64,000 nucleotides of DNA from Euonymus europaeus (GCA_963580455.1 OY756964.1:27316001-27380000); one strand, 5' to 3'. Positions 1-12,629 are shown, numbered from the stretch's first letter. Notes: generated by a model from the sequence alone, not told the origin. Numbers and translations: made by a program.

Positions 1-173
1 CGGTTTTATGAATATCCGTTGACTCCGAGTACTGAATTCGGTGATTTTTTGCTTGATTTCGCACTACTTTTCGAGCTCTACAATCCTGTCATTTCGGATT
101 TTGATTTCAGAACTCGTGGCTAGTAGGTCTCGTTTCACCTAGTTAGCCGCGAAATGTGGTTTCTGCACGTAAA

Positions 174-346
174 CGGTTTTATGAATATCCGTTGACTCCG
201 AGTTCTGAATTCTGTGATTTTTAGCTTGATTTCGCACTACTTTTTGAGCTCTACAATCCTGGTGTTTCGGATTTTCATTTCAGAACTCGTGGCTAGTAGG
301 TCTCGTTTCACCTAGTTAGCCGCGAAATGTGGTTTCTTTACGTAAA
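174..346 (+). repeat. Type A monomer (exemplar)
   Basis: Type A differs from the consensus by GAATTCTGTG in place of GAATTCGGTG (monomer positions 34-43), by GGTGTTT near 88-94 and by GGATTTTCATTTC near 96-108. It is usually preceded by the junction variant TTCTGCACGTAAA instead of TTCTTTACGTAAA. Other clear A copies start at 1212, 5364, 9689 (with GAAATATGTG), 10381, 26297, 28028, 29066, 29931, 32699, 33910, 35986, 36678, 38581, 40138, 42214, 43771, 45674, 46020, 46885, 49307, 52594, 54497 and 56748. A copies at 2250 and 6402 lack the GCACG junction and the following B copy. The type is almost absent between about 10.6 and 26.3 kb. Confidence 0.9.
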
Positions 347-519
347 CGGTTTTATGAATATCCGTTGACTCCGAGTTCTGAATACGGTGATTTTTACCTT
401 GATTTCGCACTACTTTTTGAGCTCTACAATCCTGTGCTTTCTGATTTTGATTTCGGAACTCGTGGCTAGTAGGTCTCGTTTCACCTAGTTAGCCGCGAAA
501 TGTGGTTTCTTTACGTAAA
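347..519 (+). repeat. Type B monomer (exemplar), EcoRI site lost
   Basis: Type B is the most diverged monomer class. Diagnostic changes are GAATACGGTG (destroying the EcoRI site), TTTTTACCTTG in place of TTTTTAGCTTG, CTTTTTGAGCTC in place of CTTTTCGAGCTC, and TGTGCTTTCTGAT in place of TGGCGTTTCGGAT. It follows nearly every type A copy directly, for example at 1385, 5537, 9862, 10554, 26471, 28201, 29239, 30104, 32872, 34083, 36159, 36851, 38754, 40311, 42387, 43944, 45847, 46193, 47058, 49480, 52767, 54670 and 56921. Two B copies stand in tandem at 34083 and 34256. B copies without a neighbouring A occur near 35150, 37745 and 41380, where a consensus-like copy with CGTGCTC precedes them. Confidence 0.9.
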
Positions 520-926
520 CGGTTTTATGAATATCCGTTGACTCCGAGTTCTGAATTCGGTGATTTTTAGCTTGATTTTGCACTACATTTCGAGCTCTAC
601 AATCCTGGCGTTTCGGATTTTGATTTCAGAACTCGTGGCTAGTAGGTCTCGTTTCACCTAGTTAGCCGCGAAATGTGGTTTCTTTACGTAAACGGTTTTA
701 TGAATATCCGTTGACTCCGAGTTCTGAATTCGATGATTTTTAGCTTGATTTCGCACTACTTTTCGAGCTCTACAATCCTGGCATTTTGGATTTTGATTTC
801 AAAACTCGTGGCTAGTAGGTCTCGTTTCACCTAGTTAGCCGCGAAATGTGGTTTCTTTACGTAAACGGTTTTATGAATATCCGTTGACTCCGAGTTCTGA
901 ATTCAGTGATTTTTAGCTTGATTTTG

Positions 927-3900
927 CACTACTTTTCGAGCTCTACAATCCTGGCTTTTCGGATTTTGATTTCAGAACTCATGGCTAGTAGGTCTCGTTT
1001 CACCTAGTTAGCCGCGAAATGTGGTTTCTTTACGTAAACGGTTTTATGAATATCCGTTGACTCCGAGTACTGAATTCGGTGATTTTTAGCTTGATTTCGC
1101 ACTACTTTTCGAGCTCTACAGTCCTGTCATTTCGGATTTTGATTTCAGAACTCGTGGCTAGTAGCTCTCGTTTCACCAAGTTAGCCGCGAAATGTGGTTT
1201 CTGCACGTAAACGGTTTTATGAATATCCGTTGACTTCGAGTTCTGAATTCTGTGATTTTTAGCTTGATTTCGCACTACTTTTCGAGCTCTACAATCCTGG
1301 TGTTTTGGATTTTCATTTCAGAACTCGTGGCTATTAGGTCTCGTTTCACCTAGTTAGCCGCGAAATGTGGTTTCTTTACGTAAACGGTTTTATGAATATC
1401 CGTTGACTCCGAGTTCTGAATACGGTGATTTTTACCTTGATTTCGCACTACTTTTTGAGCTCTACAATCCTGTGCTTTCTGATTTTGATTTCGGAACTCG
1501 TGGCTAGTAGGTCTCGTTTCACCTAGTTAGCCGCGAAATGTGGTTTCTTTACGTAAACGGTTTTATGAATATCCGTTGACTCTGAGTTCTGAATTCGGTG
1601 ATTTTTAGCTTGATTTCTCACTACATTTCGAGCTCTACAATCCTGGCGTTTCGGATTTTGATTTCAGAACTCGTGGCTAGTAGGTCTCGTTTCACCTAGT
1701 TAGCCGCGAAATGTGGTTTCTTTACGTAAACGGTTTTATGAATATCCGTTGACTCCGAGTTCTGAATTCGATGATTTTTAGCTTGATTTCGCACTACTTT
1801 TCGAGCTCTACAATCCTGGCATTTTGGATTTTGATTTCAAAACTCGTGGCTAGTAGGTCTCGTTTCACCTAGTTAGCCGCAAAATGTGTTTTCTTTACGT
1901 AAACGGTTTTATGAATATCAGTTGACTCCGAGTTCTGAATTCGGTGATTTTTAGCTTGATTTCGCACTACTTTTCGAGCTCTACAATCCTGTAATTTCGG
2001 TTTTTGATTTCGGAACTCGTGGCTAGTAGGTCTCGTTTCAGCTAGTTAGCCGCGAAATGCGTTTTCTTTACGTAAACGGTTTTATGAATATCCGTTGACT
2101 CCGAGTTCTGAATTCGGTGATTTTTAGCTTGATTTCGCACTACTTTTCGAGCTCTACAATCCCGGAATTTCTGTTTTTGATTTCGGAACTCGTGGCTAGT
2201 AGGTCTCGTTTCACCTAGTTAGCCGCAAAATGTGTTTTCTTTACGTAAACGGTTTTATGAATATCCGTTGACTCCGAGTTCTGAATTCTGTGATTTTTAG
2301 CTTGATTTCGCACTACTTTTCGAGCTCTACAATCCTGGTGTTTCGGATTTTCATTTCAGAACTCGTGGCTATTAGGTCTCGTTTCACCTATTTAGCCGCG
2401 AAATGTGGTTTCTTTACGTAAACGGTTTTATGAATATCCGTTGACTCCGAGTTCTGAATTCGGTGATTTTTAGCTTGATTTCGCACTACTTTTCGGGCTC
2501 TACAATCCTGGAATTTCGGTTTTTGATTTCAGAACTCGTGGCTAGTAGGTCTCGTTTCACCTAGTTAGCCGCGAAATGTGTTTTCTTTACGTAAACGGTT
2601 TTATGAATATCCGTTGACTCCGAGTTCTGAATTCGGTGATTTTTAGTTTGATTTCGCACTACTTTTCGAGCTCTACAATCCTTGCATTTCGGATTTTGAT
2701 TTCAGAACTCGTGGCTAGTAGATCTCGTTTCACCTAGTTAGCCGTGAAATGTGGTTTCTTTACGTAAACGGTTTTATGAATATCCGTTGACTCCGAGTTC
2801 TGAATTCGGTGATTTTTAGCTTGATTTCGCACTACTTTTCGACCTCTACAATCCTGCGGTTTCGGATTTTGATTTCGGAACTCGTGGCTAGTAGGTCTCG
2901 TTTCACCTAGTTAGCCGCGAAATGTGTTTTCTTTACGTAAACGGTTTTATGAATATCCGTTGACTCTGAGTTCTGAATTCGGTGATTTTTAGCTTGATTT
3001 CGCACTAATTTTCGAGCTCTACAATCCTGGCATTTTGGATTTTGATTTCAGAACTCGTGGCTAGTAGGTCTCGTTTCACCTAGTTAGCCGCGAAATGTGG
3101 TTTCTTTACGTAAACGTTTTTATGAATATCCGTTGACTCCGAGTTCTGAATTCGGTGATTTTTAGCTTGATTTCGCACTACTTTTTGAGCTCTACAATCC
3201 TGGCGTTTCGGTTTTTGATTTCGAAACTCGTGGCTAGTAGGTCTCGTTTCACCTAGTTAGCCGCGAAATGTGGTTTCTTTACGTAAACGGTTTTATGAAT
3301 ATCCGTTGACTCCGAGTTCTGAATTCGGTGATTTTTAGCTTGATTTCGCACTACTTTTCGAGCTCTACAATCCTGGCTTTTCGGATTTTGATTTCAGAAC
3401 TCGTGGCTAGTAGGTCTCGTTTCACCTAGTTAGCCGTGAAATGTGGTTTCTTTACGTAAACGGTTTTATGAATATCCGTTGACTCCGAGTTCTGAATTCG
3501 GTGATTTTTAGCTTGATTTCGCACTACTTTTCGAGCTCTACAATCCTGCATTTTCGGATTTTGATTTCGGAACTCGTGGCTAGTAGGTCTCGTTTCACCT
3601 AGTTAACCGCGAAATGTGGTTTCTGCATGTAAACGGTTTTATGAATATCCGTTGACTCCGAGTTCTGAATTCGATGATTTTTAGCTTGATTTCGCACTAC
3701 TTTTCGAGCTCTACAATCCTGGAATTTTGGATTTTGATTTCAAAACTCGTGGCTAGTAGGTCTTGTTTCACCTAGTTAGCCGCAAAATGTGTTTTCTTTA
3801 CGTAAACGGTTTTATGAATATCCGTTGACTCCGAGTTCTGAATTCGGTGATTTTTAGCTTGATTTCGGACTACTTTTCGAGCTCTACAATCCTGGCATTT

Positions 3901-5078
3901 CGGATTTTGATTTCGGAACTCGTGGCTAGTAGGTCTCGTTTCACCTAGTTAGCCGCGAAATGTGGTTTCTGCACGTAAACGGTTTTATGAATATCCGTTG
4001 ACTCCGAGTTCTGAATTCGATGATTTTTAGCTTGATTTCGCACTACTTTTCGAGCTCTACAATCCTGGCTTTTCGGATTTTGATTTCAGAACTCGTGGCT
4101 AGTAGGTCTCGTTTCACCTAGTTAGCCGTGAAATGTGGTTTCTTTACGTAAACGGTTTTATGAATATCCGTTGACTCCGAGTTCTGAATTCGGTGATTTT
4201 TAGCTTGATTTCGCACTACTTTTCGAGCTCTACAATCCTGGCGTTTCGGATTTTGATTTCGGAACTCGTGGCTAGTAGGTCTCGTTTCACCTAGTTAGCC
4301 GCGAAATGTGGTTTCTGCACGTAAACGGTTTTATGAATATCCGTTGACTCCGAGTTCTGAATTCGATGATTTTTAGCTTGATTTCGCACTACTTTTCGAG
4401 CTCTACAATCCTGGCATTTTGGATTTTGATTTCAAAACTCGTGGCTAGTAGGTCTTGTTTCACCTAGTTAGCCGCAAAATGTGTTTTCTTTACGTAAACG
4501 GTTTTATGAATATCCGTTGACTCCGAGTTCTGAATTCGGTGATTTTTAGCTTGATTTCGCACTACTTTTTGAGCTCTACAATCCTGTGCTTTCTGATTTT
4601 GATTTCGGAACTCGTGGCTAGTAGGTCTCGTTTCACCTAGTTAGCCGCGAAATGTGGTTTCTTTACGTAAACGGTTTTATGAATATCCGTTGACTCCGAG
4701 TTCTGAATTCGGTGATTTTTAGCTTGATTTCGGACTACTTTTCGAGCTCTACAATCCTGGCGTTTCGGATTTTGATTTCGGAACTCGTGTCTAGTAGGTC
4801 TCGTTTCACCTAGTTAGCCGCGAAATGTGGTTTCTTTACGTAAACGGTTTTATGAATATCCGTTGACTCCGAGTTCTGAATTCGGTGATTTTTAGCTTGA
4901 TTTCGCACTACTTTTCGAGCTCTACAATCCTGGCGTTTCGGATTTTGATTTCGGAACTCGTGGCTAGTAGGTCTCGTTTCACCTAGTTAGCCGCGAAATG
5001 TGGTTTCTTTACGTAAACGGTTTTATGAATATCCGTTGACTCCGAGTTCTGAATTCGGTGATTTTTAGCTTGATTTCG
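927..5078 (+). repeat. 24-monomer higher-order block, copy 1 (4152 bp)
   Basis: A 24-monomer stretch is repeated immediately downstream at an offset of exactly 4152 bp. Rare variants pair up at this spacing: GAGTACTG and CAGTCCTGTC (1065 and after), TATCAGTTG (1917/6069), CTATTTAGCC (2388/6540), TTCGGGCTC, GATTTTTAGTTTG, TCGACCTC with CCTGCGG, GCACTAATTTT, AAACGTTTTTATG (3114/7266), AGTTAACCGC, CTGCATGTAAAC and GTGTCTAGTAGG (4787/8939). I found no mismatch at the many diagnostic sites compared. The left limit is set by the T at monomer position 60 of the copy starting at 866, which its partner at 5018 lacks. Confidence 0.9.
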
Positions 5079-8000
5079 CACTACTTTTCGAGCTCTACAA
5101 TCCTGGCTTTTCGGATTTTGATTTCAGAACTCATGGCTAGTAGGTCTCGTTTCACCTAGTTAGCCGCGAAATGTGGTTTCTTTACGTAAACGGTTTTATG
5201 AATATCCGTTGACTCCGAGTACTGAATTCGGTGATTTTTAGCTTGATTTCGCACTACTTTTCGAGCTCTACAGTCCTGTCATTTCGGATTTTGATTTCAG
5301 AACTCGTGGCTAGTAGCTCTCGTTTCACCAAGTTAGCCGCGAAATGTGGTTTCTGCACGTAAACGGTTTTATGAATATCCGTTGACTTCGAGTTCTGAAT
5401 TCTGTGATTTTTAGCTTGATTTCGCACTACTTTTCGAGCTCTACAATCCTGGTGTTTTGGATTTTCATTTCAGAACTCGTGGCTATTAGGTCTCGTTTCA
5501 CCTAGTTAGCCGCGAAATGTGGTTTCTTTACGTAAACGGTTTTATGAATATCCGTTGACTCCGAGTTCTGAATACGGTGATTTTTACCTTGATTTCGCAC
5601 TACTTTTTGAGCTCTACAATCCTGTGCTTTCTGATTTTGATTTCGGAACTCGTGGCTAGTAGGTCTCGTTTCACCTAGTTAGCCGCGAAATGTGGTTTCT
5701 TTACGTAAACGGTTTTATGAATATCCGTTGACTCTGAGTTCTGAATTCGGTGATTTTTAGCTTGATTTCTCACTACATTTCGAGCTCTACAATCCTGGCG
5801 TTTCGGATTTTGATTTCAGAACTCGTGGCTAGTAGGTCTCGTTTCACCTAGTTAGCCGCGAAATGTGGTTTCTTTACGTAAACGGTTTTATGAATATCCG
5901 TTGACTCCGAGTTCTGAATTCGATGATTTTTAGCTTGATTTCGCACTACTTTTCGAGCTCTACAATCCTGGCATTTTGGATTTTGATTTCAAAACTCGTG
6001 GCTAGTAGGTCTCGTTTCACCTAGTTAGCCGCAAAATGTGTTTTCTTTACGTAAACGGTTTTATGAATATCAGTTGACTCCGAGTTCTGAATTCGGTGAT
6101 TTTTAGCTTGATTTCGCACTACTTTTCGAGCTCTACAATCCTGTAATTTCGGTTTTTGATTTCGGAACTCGTGGCTAGTAGGTCTCGTTTCAGCTAGTTA
6201 GCCGCGAAATGCGTTTTCTTTACGTAAACGGTTTTATGAATATCCGTTGACTCCGAGTTCTGAATTCGGTGATTTTTAGCTTGATTTCGCACTACTTTTC
6301 GAGCTCTACAATCCCGGAATTTCTGTTTTTGATTTCGGAACTCGTGGCTAGTAGGTCTCGTTTCACCTAGTTAGCCGCAAAATGTGTTTTCTTTACGTAA
6401 ACGGTTTTATGAATATCCGTTGACTCCGAGTTCTGAATTCTGTGATTTTTAGCTTGATTTCGCACTACTTTTCGAGCTCTACAATCCTGGTGTTTCGGAT
6501 TTTCATTTCAGAACTCGTGGCTATTAGGTCTCGTTTCACCTATTTAGCCGCGAAATGTGGTTTCTTTACGTAAACGGTTTTATGAATATCCGTTGACTCC
6601 GAGTTCTGAATTCGGTGATTTTTAGCTTGATTTCGCACTACTTTTCGGGCTCTACAATCCTGGAATTTCGGTTTTTGATTTCAGAACTCGTGGCTAGTAG
6701 GTCTCGTTTCACCTAGTTAGCCGCGAAATGTGTTTTCTTTACGTAAACGGTTTTATGAATATCCGTTGACTCCGAGTTCTGAATTCGGTGATTTTTAGTT
6801 TGATTTCGCACTACTTTTCGAGCTCTACAATCCTTGCATTTCGGATTTTGATTTCAGAACTCGTGGCTAGTAGATCTCGTTTCACCTAGTTAGCCGTGAA
6901 ATGTGGTTTCTTTACGTAAACGGTTTTATGAATATCCGTTGACTCCGAGTTCTGAATTCGGTGATTTTTAGCTTGATTTCGCACTACTTTTCGACCTCTA
7001 CAATCCTGCGGTTTCGGATTTTGATTTCGGAACTCGTGGCTAGTAGGTCTCGTTTCACCTAGTTAGCCGCGAAATGTGTTTTCTTTACGTAAACGGTTTT
7101 ATGAATATCCGTTGACTCTGAGTTCTGAATTCGGTGATTTTTAGCTTGATTTCGCACTAATTTTCGAGCTCTACAATCCTGGCATTTTGGATTTTGATTT
7201 CAGAACTCGTGGCTAGTAGGTCTCGTTTCACCTAGTTAGCCGCGAAATGTGGTTTCTTTACGTAAACGTTTTTATGAATATCCGTTGACTCCGAGTTCTG
7301 AATTCGGTGATTTTTAGCTTGATTTCGCACTACTTTTTGAGCTCTACAATCCTGGCGTTTCGGTTTTTGATTTCGAAACTCGTGGCTAGTAGGTCTCGTT
7401 TCACCTAGTTAGCCGCGAAATGTGGTTTCTTTACGTAAACGGTTTTATGAATATCCGTTGACTCCGAGTTCTGAATTCGGTGATTTTTAGCTTGATTTCG
7501 CACTACTTTTCGAGCTCTACAATCCTGGCTTTTCGGATTTTGATTTCAGAACTCGTGGCTAGTAGGTCTCGTTTCACCTAGTTAGCCGTGAAATGTGGTT
7601 TCTTTACGTAAACGGTTTTATGAATATCCGTTGACTCCGAGTTCTGAATTCGGTGATTTTTAGCTTGATTTCGCACTACTTTTCGAGCTCTACAATCCTG
7701 CATTTTCGGATTTTGATTTCGGAACTCGTGGCTAGTAGGTCTCGTTTCACCTAGTTAACCGCGAAATGTGGTTTCTGCATGTAAACGGTTTTATGAATAT
7801 CCGTTGACTCCGAGTTCTGAATTCGATGATTTTTAGCTTGATTTCGCACTACTTTTCGAGCTCTACAATCCTGGAATTTTGGATTTTGATTTCAAAACTC
7901 GTGGCTAGTAGGTCTTGTTTCACCTAGTTAGCCGCAAAATGTGTTTTCTTTACGTAAACGGTTTTATGAATATCCGTTGACTCCGAGTTCTGAATTCGGT

Positions 8001-9283
8001 GATTTTTAGCTTGATTTCGGACTACTTTTCGAGCTCTACAATCCTGGCATTTCGGATTTTGATTTCGGAACTCGTGGCTAGTAGGTCTCGTTTCACCTAG
8101 TTAGCCGCGAAATGTGGTTTCTGCACGTAAACGGTTTTATGAATATCCGTTGACTCCGAGTTCTGAATTCGATGATTTTTAGCTTGATTTCGCACTACTT
8201 TTCGAGCTCTACAATCCTGGCTTTTCGGATTTTGATTTCAGAACTCGTGGCTAGTAGGTCTCGTTTCACCTAGTTAGCCGTGAAATGTGGTTTCTTTACG
8301 TAAACGGTTTTATGAATATCCGTTGACTCCGAGTTCTGAATTCGGTGATTTTTAGCTTGATTTCGCACTACTTTTCGAGCTCTACAATCCTGGCGTTTCG
8401 GATTTTGATTTCGGAACTCGTGGCTAGTAGGTCTCGTTTCACCTAGTTAGCCGCGAAATGTGGTTTCTGCACGTAAACGGTTTTATGAATATCCGTTGAC
8501 TCCGAGTTCTGAATTCGATGATTTTTAGCTTGATTTCGCACTACTTTTCGAGCTCTACAATCCTGGCATTTTGGATTTTGATTTCAAAACTCGTGGCTAG
8601 TAGGTCTTGTTTCACCTAGTTAGCCGCAAAATGTGTTTTCTTTACGTAAACGGTTTTATGAATATCCGTTGACTCCGAGTTCTGAATTCGGTGATTTTTA
8701 GCTTGATTTCGCACTACTTTTTGAGCTCTACAATCCTGTGCTTTCTGATTTTGATTTCGGAACTCGTGGCTAGTAGGTCTCGTTTCACCTAGTTAGCCGC
8801 GAAATGTGGTTTCTTTACGTAAACGGTTTTATGAATATCCGTTGACTCCGAGTTCTGAATTCGGTGATTTTTAGCTTGATTTCGGACTACTTTTCGAGCT
8901 CTACAATCCTGGCGTTTCGGATTTTGATTTCGGAACTCGTGTCTAGTAGGTCTCGTTTCACCTAGTTAGCCGCGAAATGTGGTTTCTTTACGTAAACGGT
9001 TTTATGAATATCCGTTGACTCCGAGTTCTGAATTCGGTGATTTTTAGCTTGATTTCGCACTACTTTTCGAGCTCTACAATCCTGGCGTTTCGGATTTTGA
9101 TTTCGGAACTCGTGGCTAGTAGGTCTCGTTTCACCTAGTTAGCCGCGAAATGTGGTTTCTTTACGTAAACGGTTTTATGAATATCCGTTGACTCCGAGTT
9201 CTGAATTCGGTGATTTTTAGCTTGATTTCGCACTACTTTTCGAGCTCTACAATCCTGGCTTTTCGGATTTTGATTTCAGAACT
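5079..9283 (+). repeat. 24-monomer higher-order block, copy 2
   Basis: This is the tandem partner of the preceding block. Identity with copy 1 ends about 9283: the copy starting at 5018 has AACTCATGGC and GCCGCG, whereas the copy at 9170 has AACTCGTGGC and GCCGTG. The breakpoints therefore lie inside monomers, as expected for unequal exchange between misaligned homologous units, and the block length stays a whole number of monomers. Near identity over more than 4 kb implies a very recent event, or an assembly duplication; long reads spanning both copies would tell which. Confidence 0.88.
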
Positions 9284-12087
9284 CGTGGCTAGTAGGTCTC
9301 GTTTCACCTAGTTAGCCGTGAAATGTGGTTTCTTTACGTAAACGGTTTTATGAATATCCGTTGACTCCGAGTTCTGAATTCGGTGATTTTTAGCTTGATT
9401 TCGCACTACTTTTCGAGCTCTACAATCCTGGCGTTTCGGATTTTGATTTCGGAACTCGTGGCTAGTAGGTCTCGTTTCACCTAGTTAGCCGCGAAATGTG
9501 GTTTCTTTACGTAAACGGTTTTATGAATATCCGTTGACTTCGAGTTCTGAATTCGGTGATTTTTAGCTTGATTTCGCACTACTTTTCGATCTCTACAATC
9601 CTGGCGTTTCGGATTTTGATTTCAGAACTCGTGGCTAGTAGGTCTCGTTTCACCTAGTTAGCCGCGAAATGTGGTTTCTGCACGTAAACGGTTTTATGAA
9701 TATCCGTTGACTCCGAGTTCTGAAATATGTGATTTTTAGCTTGATTTCGCACTACTTTTCGAGCTCTACAATCCTGGTGTTTCGGATTTTCATTTCAGAA
9801 CTCGTGGCTAGTAGGTCTCGTTTCACCTAGTTAGCCGCGAAATGTGGTTTCTTTACGTAAACGGTTTTATGAATATCCGTTGACTCCGAGTTCTGAATAC
9901 GGTGATTTTTACCTTGATTTCGCACTACTTTTTGAGCTCTACAATCCTGTGCTTTCTGATTTTGATTTCGGAACTCGTGGCTAGTAGGTCTCGTTTCACC
10001 TAGTTAGCCGCGAAATGTGGTTTCTTTACGTAAACGGTTTTATGAATATCCGTTGACTCCAAGTTTTGAATTCGGTGATTTTTAGCTTGATTTCGCACTA
10101 CTTTTCGAGCTCTACAATCCTGGCATTTCGGATTTTGATTTCGGAACTCGTGGCTAGTAGGTCTCGTTTCACCTAGTTAGCCGCGAAATGTGGTTTCTTT
10201 ACGTAAACGGTTTTATGAATATCCGTTGACTCCGAGTTCTGAATTCGATGATTTTTAGCTTGATTTCGCACTACTTTTCGAGCTCTACAATCCTGGTGTT
10301 TCGGATTTTGATTTCAGAACTCGTGGCTGTTAGGTCTCATTTCACCTAGTTAGCCGCGAAATGTGGTTTCTGCACGTAAACGGTTTTATGAATATCCGTT
10401 GACTCCGAGTTCTGAATTCTGTGATTTTTAGCTTGATTTCGCACTACTTTTCGAGCTCTACAATCGTGATGTTTCGGATTTTCATTTCAGAACTCGTGGC
10501 TGGTAGGTCTCATTTCACCTAGTTAGCCGCGAAATGTGGTTTCTTTACGTAAACGGTTTTACGAATATCCGTTGACTCCGAGTTCTGAATGGGGTGATTT
10601 TTACCTTGATTTCGCACTACTTTTTGAGCTCTACAATCCTGTGCTTTCTGATTTTGATTTCGGAACTCGTGGCTAGTAGGTCTCGTTTCACCTAGTTAGC
10701 CGCGAAATGTGGTTTCTTTACGTAAACGGTTTTATGAATATCCGTTGACTCCGAGTTCTGAATTCGGTGATTTTTAGCTTGATTTCGCACTACTTTTCGA
10801 GCTCTACAATCCTGGCGTTTCGGATTTTGATTTCAGAACTCGTCGCTAGTAGGTCTCGTTTCACCTAGTTAGCCGCGAAATGTGGTTTCTTTACGTAAAC
10901 GGTTTTATGAATATCCGTTGACTCCGAGTTCTGAATTCGGTGATTTTTAGCTTGATTTCGCACTACTTTTCGAGCTCTACAATCCTGGCCTTTCGTATTT
11001 TGATTTCGGAACTCGTGGCTAGTAGGTCTCGTTTCACCTAGTTAGCCGCGAAATGTGGTTTCTGCACGTAAACGGTTTTATGAATATCCGTTGACTCCGA
11101 GTTCTGAATTCGGTGATTTTTACCTTGATTTCGCACTACTTTTTGAGCTCTACAATCCTGTGCTTTCTGATTTTGATTTCGGAACTCGTGGCTAGTAGGT
11201 CTCGTTTCACCTAGTTAGCCGCGAAATGTGGTTTCTTTACGTAAACGGTTTTATGAATATCCGTTGACTCCGAGTTCTGAATTCGATGATTTTTAGCTTG
11301 ATTTCGCACTACTTTTCGAGCTCTACAATCCTGGCGTTTCGGATTTTGATTTCGGAAATCGTGGCTAGTAGGTCTCGTTTCACCTAGTTAGCCGCGAAAT
11401 GTGGTTTCTTTACGTAAACGGTTTTATGAATATCCGTTGACTCCGAGTTCTGAATTCGGTGATTTTTAGCTTGATTTCGCACTACTTTTCGAGCTCTACA
11501 ATCCTGGCCTTTCGTATTTTGATTTCGGAACTCGTGGCTAGTAGGTCTCGTTTCACCTAGTTAGCCGCGAAATGTGGTTTCTGCACGTAAACGGTTTTAT
11601 GAATATCCGTTGACTCCGAGTTCTGAATTCGGTGATTTTTAGCTTGATTTCGCACTACTTTTCGAGCTCTACAATCCTGGAGTTTCGGATTTTGATTTCA
11701 GAACTCGTGGCTAGTAGGTCTCGTTTCACCTAGTTAGCCGCGAAATGTGGTTTCTGCACGTAAACGGTTTTATGAATATCCGTTGACTCCGAGTTCTGAA
11801 TTCGGTGATTTTTACCTTGATTTCGCACTACTTTTTGAGCTCTACAATCCTGTGCTTTCTGATTTTGATTTAGAAACTCGTGGCTAGTAGGTCTCGTTTC
11901 ACCTAGTTAGCCGCGAAATGTGGTTTCTTTACGTAAACGCTTTTATGAATATCCGTTGACTCCGAGTTCTGAATTCGGTGATTTTTAGCTTGATTTCGCA
12001 CTACTTTTCGAGCACTACAATCCTGGCGTTTCGGATTTTGATTTCAGAACTCGTGGCTAGTAGGTCTCGTTTCACCTAGTTAGCCGC
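9284..12087 (+). repeat. Transition region: A-B dimers then first B' hybrids
   Basis: No large duplication dominates here. A-B dimers start at 9689 and 10381, the first with an odd A (GAAATATGTG) and the second followed by a B with GAATGGGGTG and an ACGAATATCC start. Copies with GGCCTTTCGTATTTTG first appear at 10987 and 11506, three monomers apart. From about 11.1 kb the B' hybrid type appears (GAATTCGGTG with TTTTTACC and TGTGCTTTCTG). The variants seen here seed the ordered blocks that follow, so this stretch reads as a boundary between two differently homogenised domains. Confidence 0.75.
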
Positions 12088-12456
12088 GAAATGTGGTTTC
12101 TTTACGTAAACGGTTTTATGAATATCCGTTGACTCCGAGTTCTGAATTCGGTGATTTTTAGCTTGATTTCACACTACTTTTCGAGCTCTACAATCCTGGA
12201 GTTTCGGATTTTGATTTCGGAACTCGTGGCTAGTAGGTCTCGTTTCACCTAGTTAGCCGCGAAATGTGGTTTCTTTACGTAAACGGTTTTATGAATATCC
12301 GTTGACTCCGAGTTCTGAATTCGGTGATTTTTAGCTTGATTTCGCACTACTTTTCGAGCTCTACAATCCTGGCTTTTCGGATTTTGATTTCAGAACTCGT
12401 GGCTAGTAGGTCTCGTTTCACCTAGTTAGCCGGGAAATGTGGTTTCTATACGTAAA

Positions 12457-12629
12457 CGGTTTTATGAATATCCGTTGACTCCGAGTTCTGAATTCGGTGA
12501 TTTTTAGCTTGATTTCGCACTACTTTTCGAGCTCTACAATCCTGGCGTTTCGGATTTTGATTTCGGAACTCGTGGCTAGTAGGTCTCGTTTCACCTAGTT
12601 AGCCGCGAAATGTGGTTTCTTTACGTAAA
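12457..12629 (+). repeat. Exemplar consensus monomer (173 bp)
   Basis: This copy matches the majority base at every position I compared and serves as the reference for monomer coordinates. Landmarks: CGG at 1-3, CCGTT at 16-20, GAATTC (EcoRI) at 34-39, a five-T run at 45-49, GAGCTC (SacI) at 73-78, the variable stretch CCTGGCGTTTCGG around 85-97, the strongly conserved stretch from about 113 to 148, GAAA-5-TTTC at 151-163 and the perfect palindrome TTTACGTAAA at 164-173. Composition by hand count is 74 G+C of 173 (about 43%), with 14 CpG including the one spanning the monomer junction side. Because 173 is not a multiple of 3, the reading frame rotates between copies, so no long open frame can persist. 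Confidence 0.95.

Larger units (their letters stand above)
1..926 (+). repeat. Six-monomer block, diverged copy of the block beginning at 1039
   Basis: The first monomers match, in order and at an offset of 1038 bp (6 x 173), the monomers that follow: both start with GAGTACTG and CCTGTCATTTCGG, then A, then B, then a copy with CACTACATTTCGAG, then GAATTCGATG with GGCATTTTGG and ATTTCAAAACTCG. Several differences separate the two (for instance ACTCCGAG against ACTTCGAG and GGCTAGTAGG against GGCTATTAGG in the A copies), so this duplication looks older than the 24-monomer one that follows. The left edge is cut by the window. Confidence 0.8.

Noticed and set aside
927..9283. Taking the 24-monomer block as proof of a genome-wide higher-order repeat
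   Set aside because: Only two copies are seen here and other block sizes (20, 10, 21, 7, 5) occur elsewhere, so no single higher-order period dominates the window.
12457..12629. CENP-B box (TTCG-4-A-2-CGGG pattern)
   Set aside because: I tested every TTCG and CGAA in the consensus on both strands. None has the required A (or T) and CGGG (or CCCG) at the right spacing.
12457..12629. Primate alpha satellite, suggested by the similar unit length
   Set aside because: Length is 173 rather than about 171, and I see no resemblance to alpha satellite sequence or its CENP-B box.
12457..12629. Pol III promoter or tRNA-derived repeat
   Set aside because: TGGCTAGTAGG resembles an A box but is one base short, and GTTCTGAATTC only loosely resembles a B box and lies upstream of it in the monomer; no tRNA fold or T-run terminator arrangement follows.
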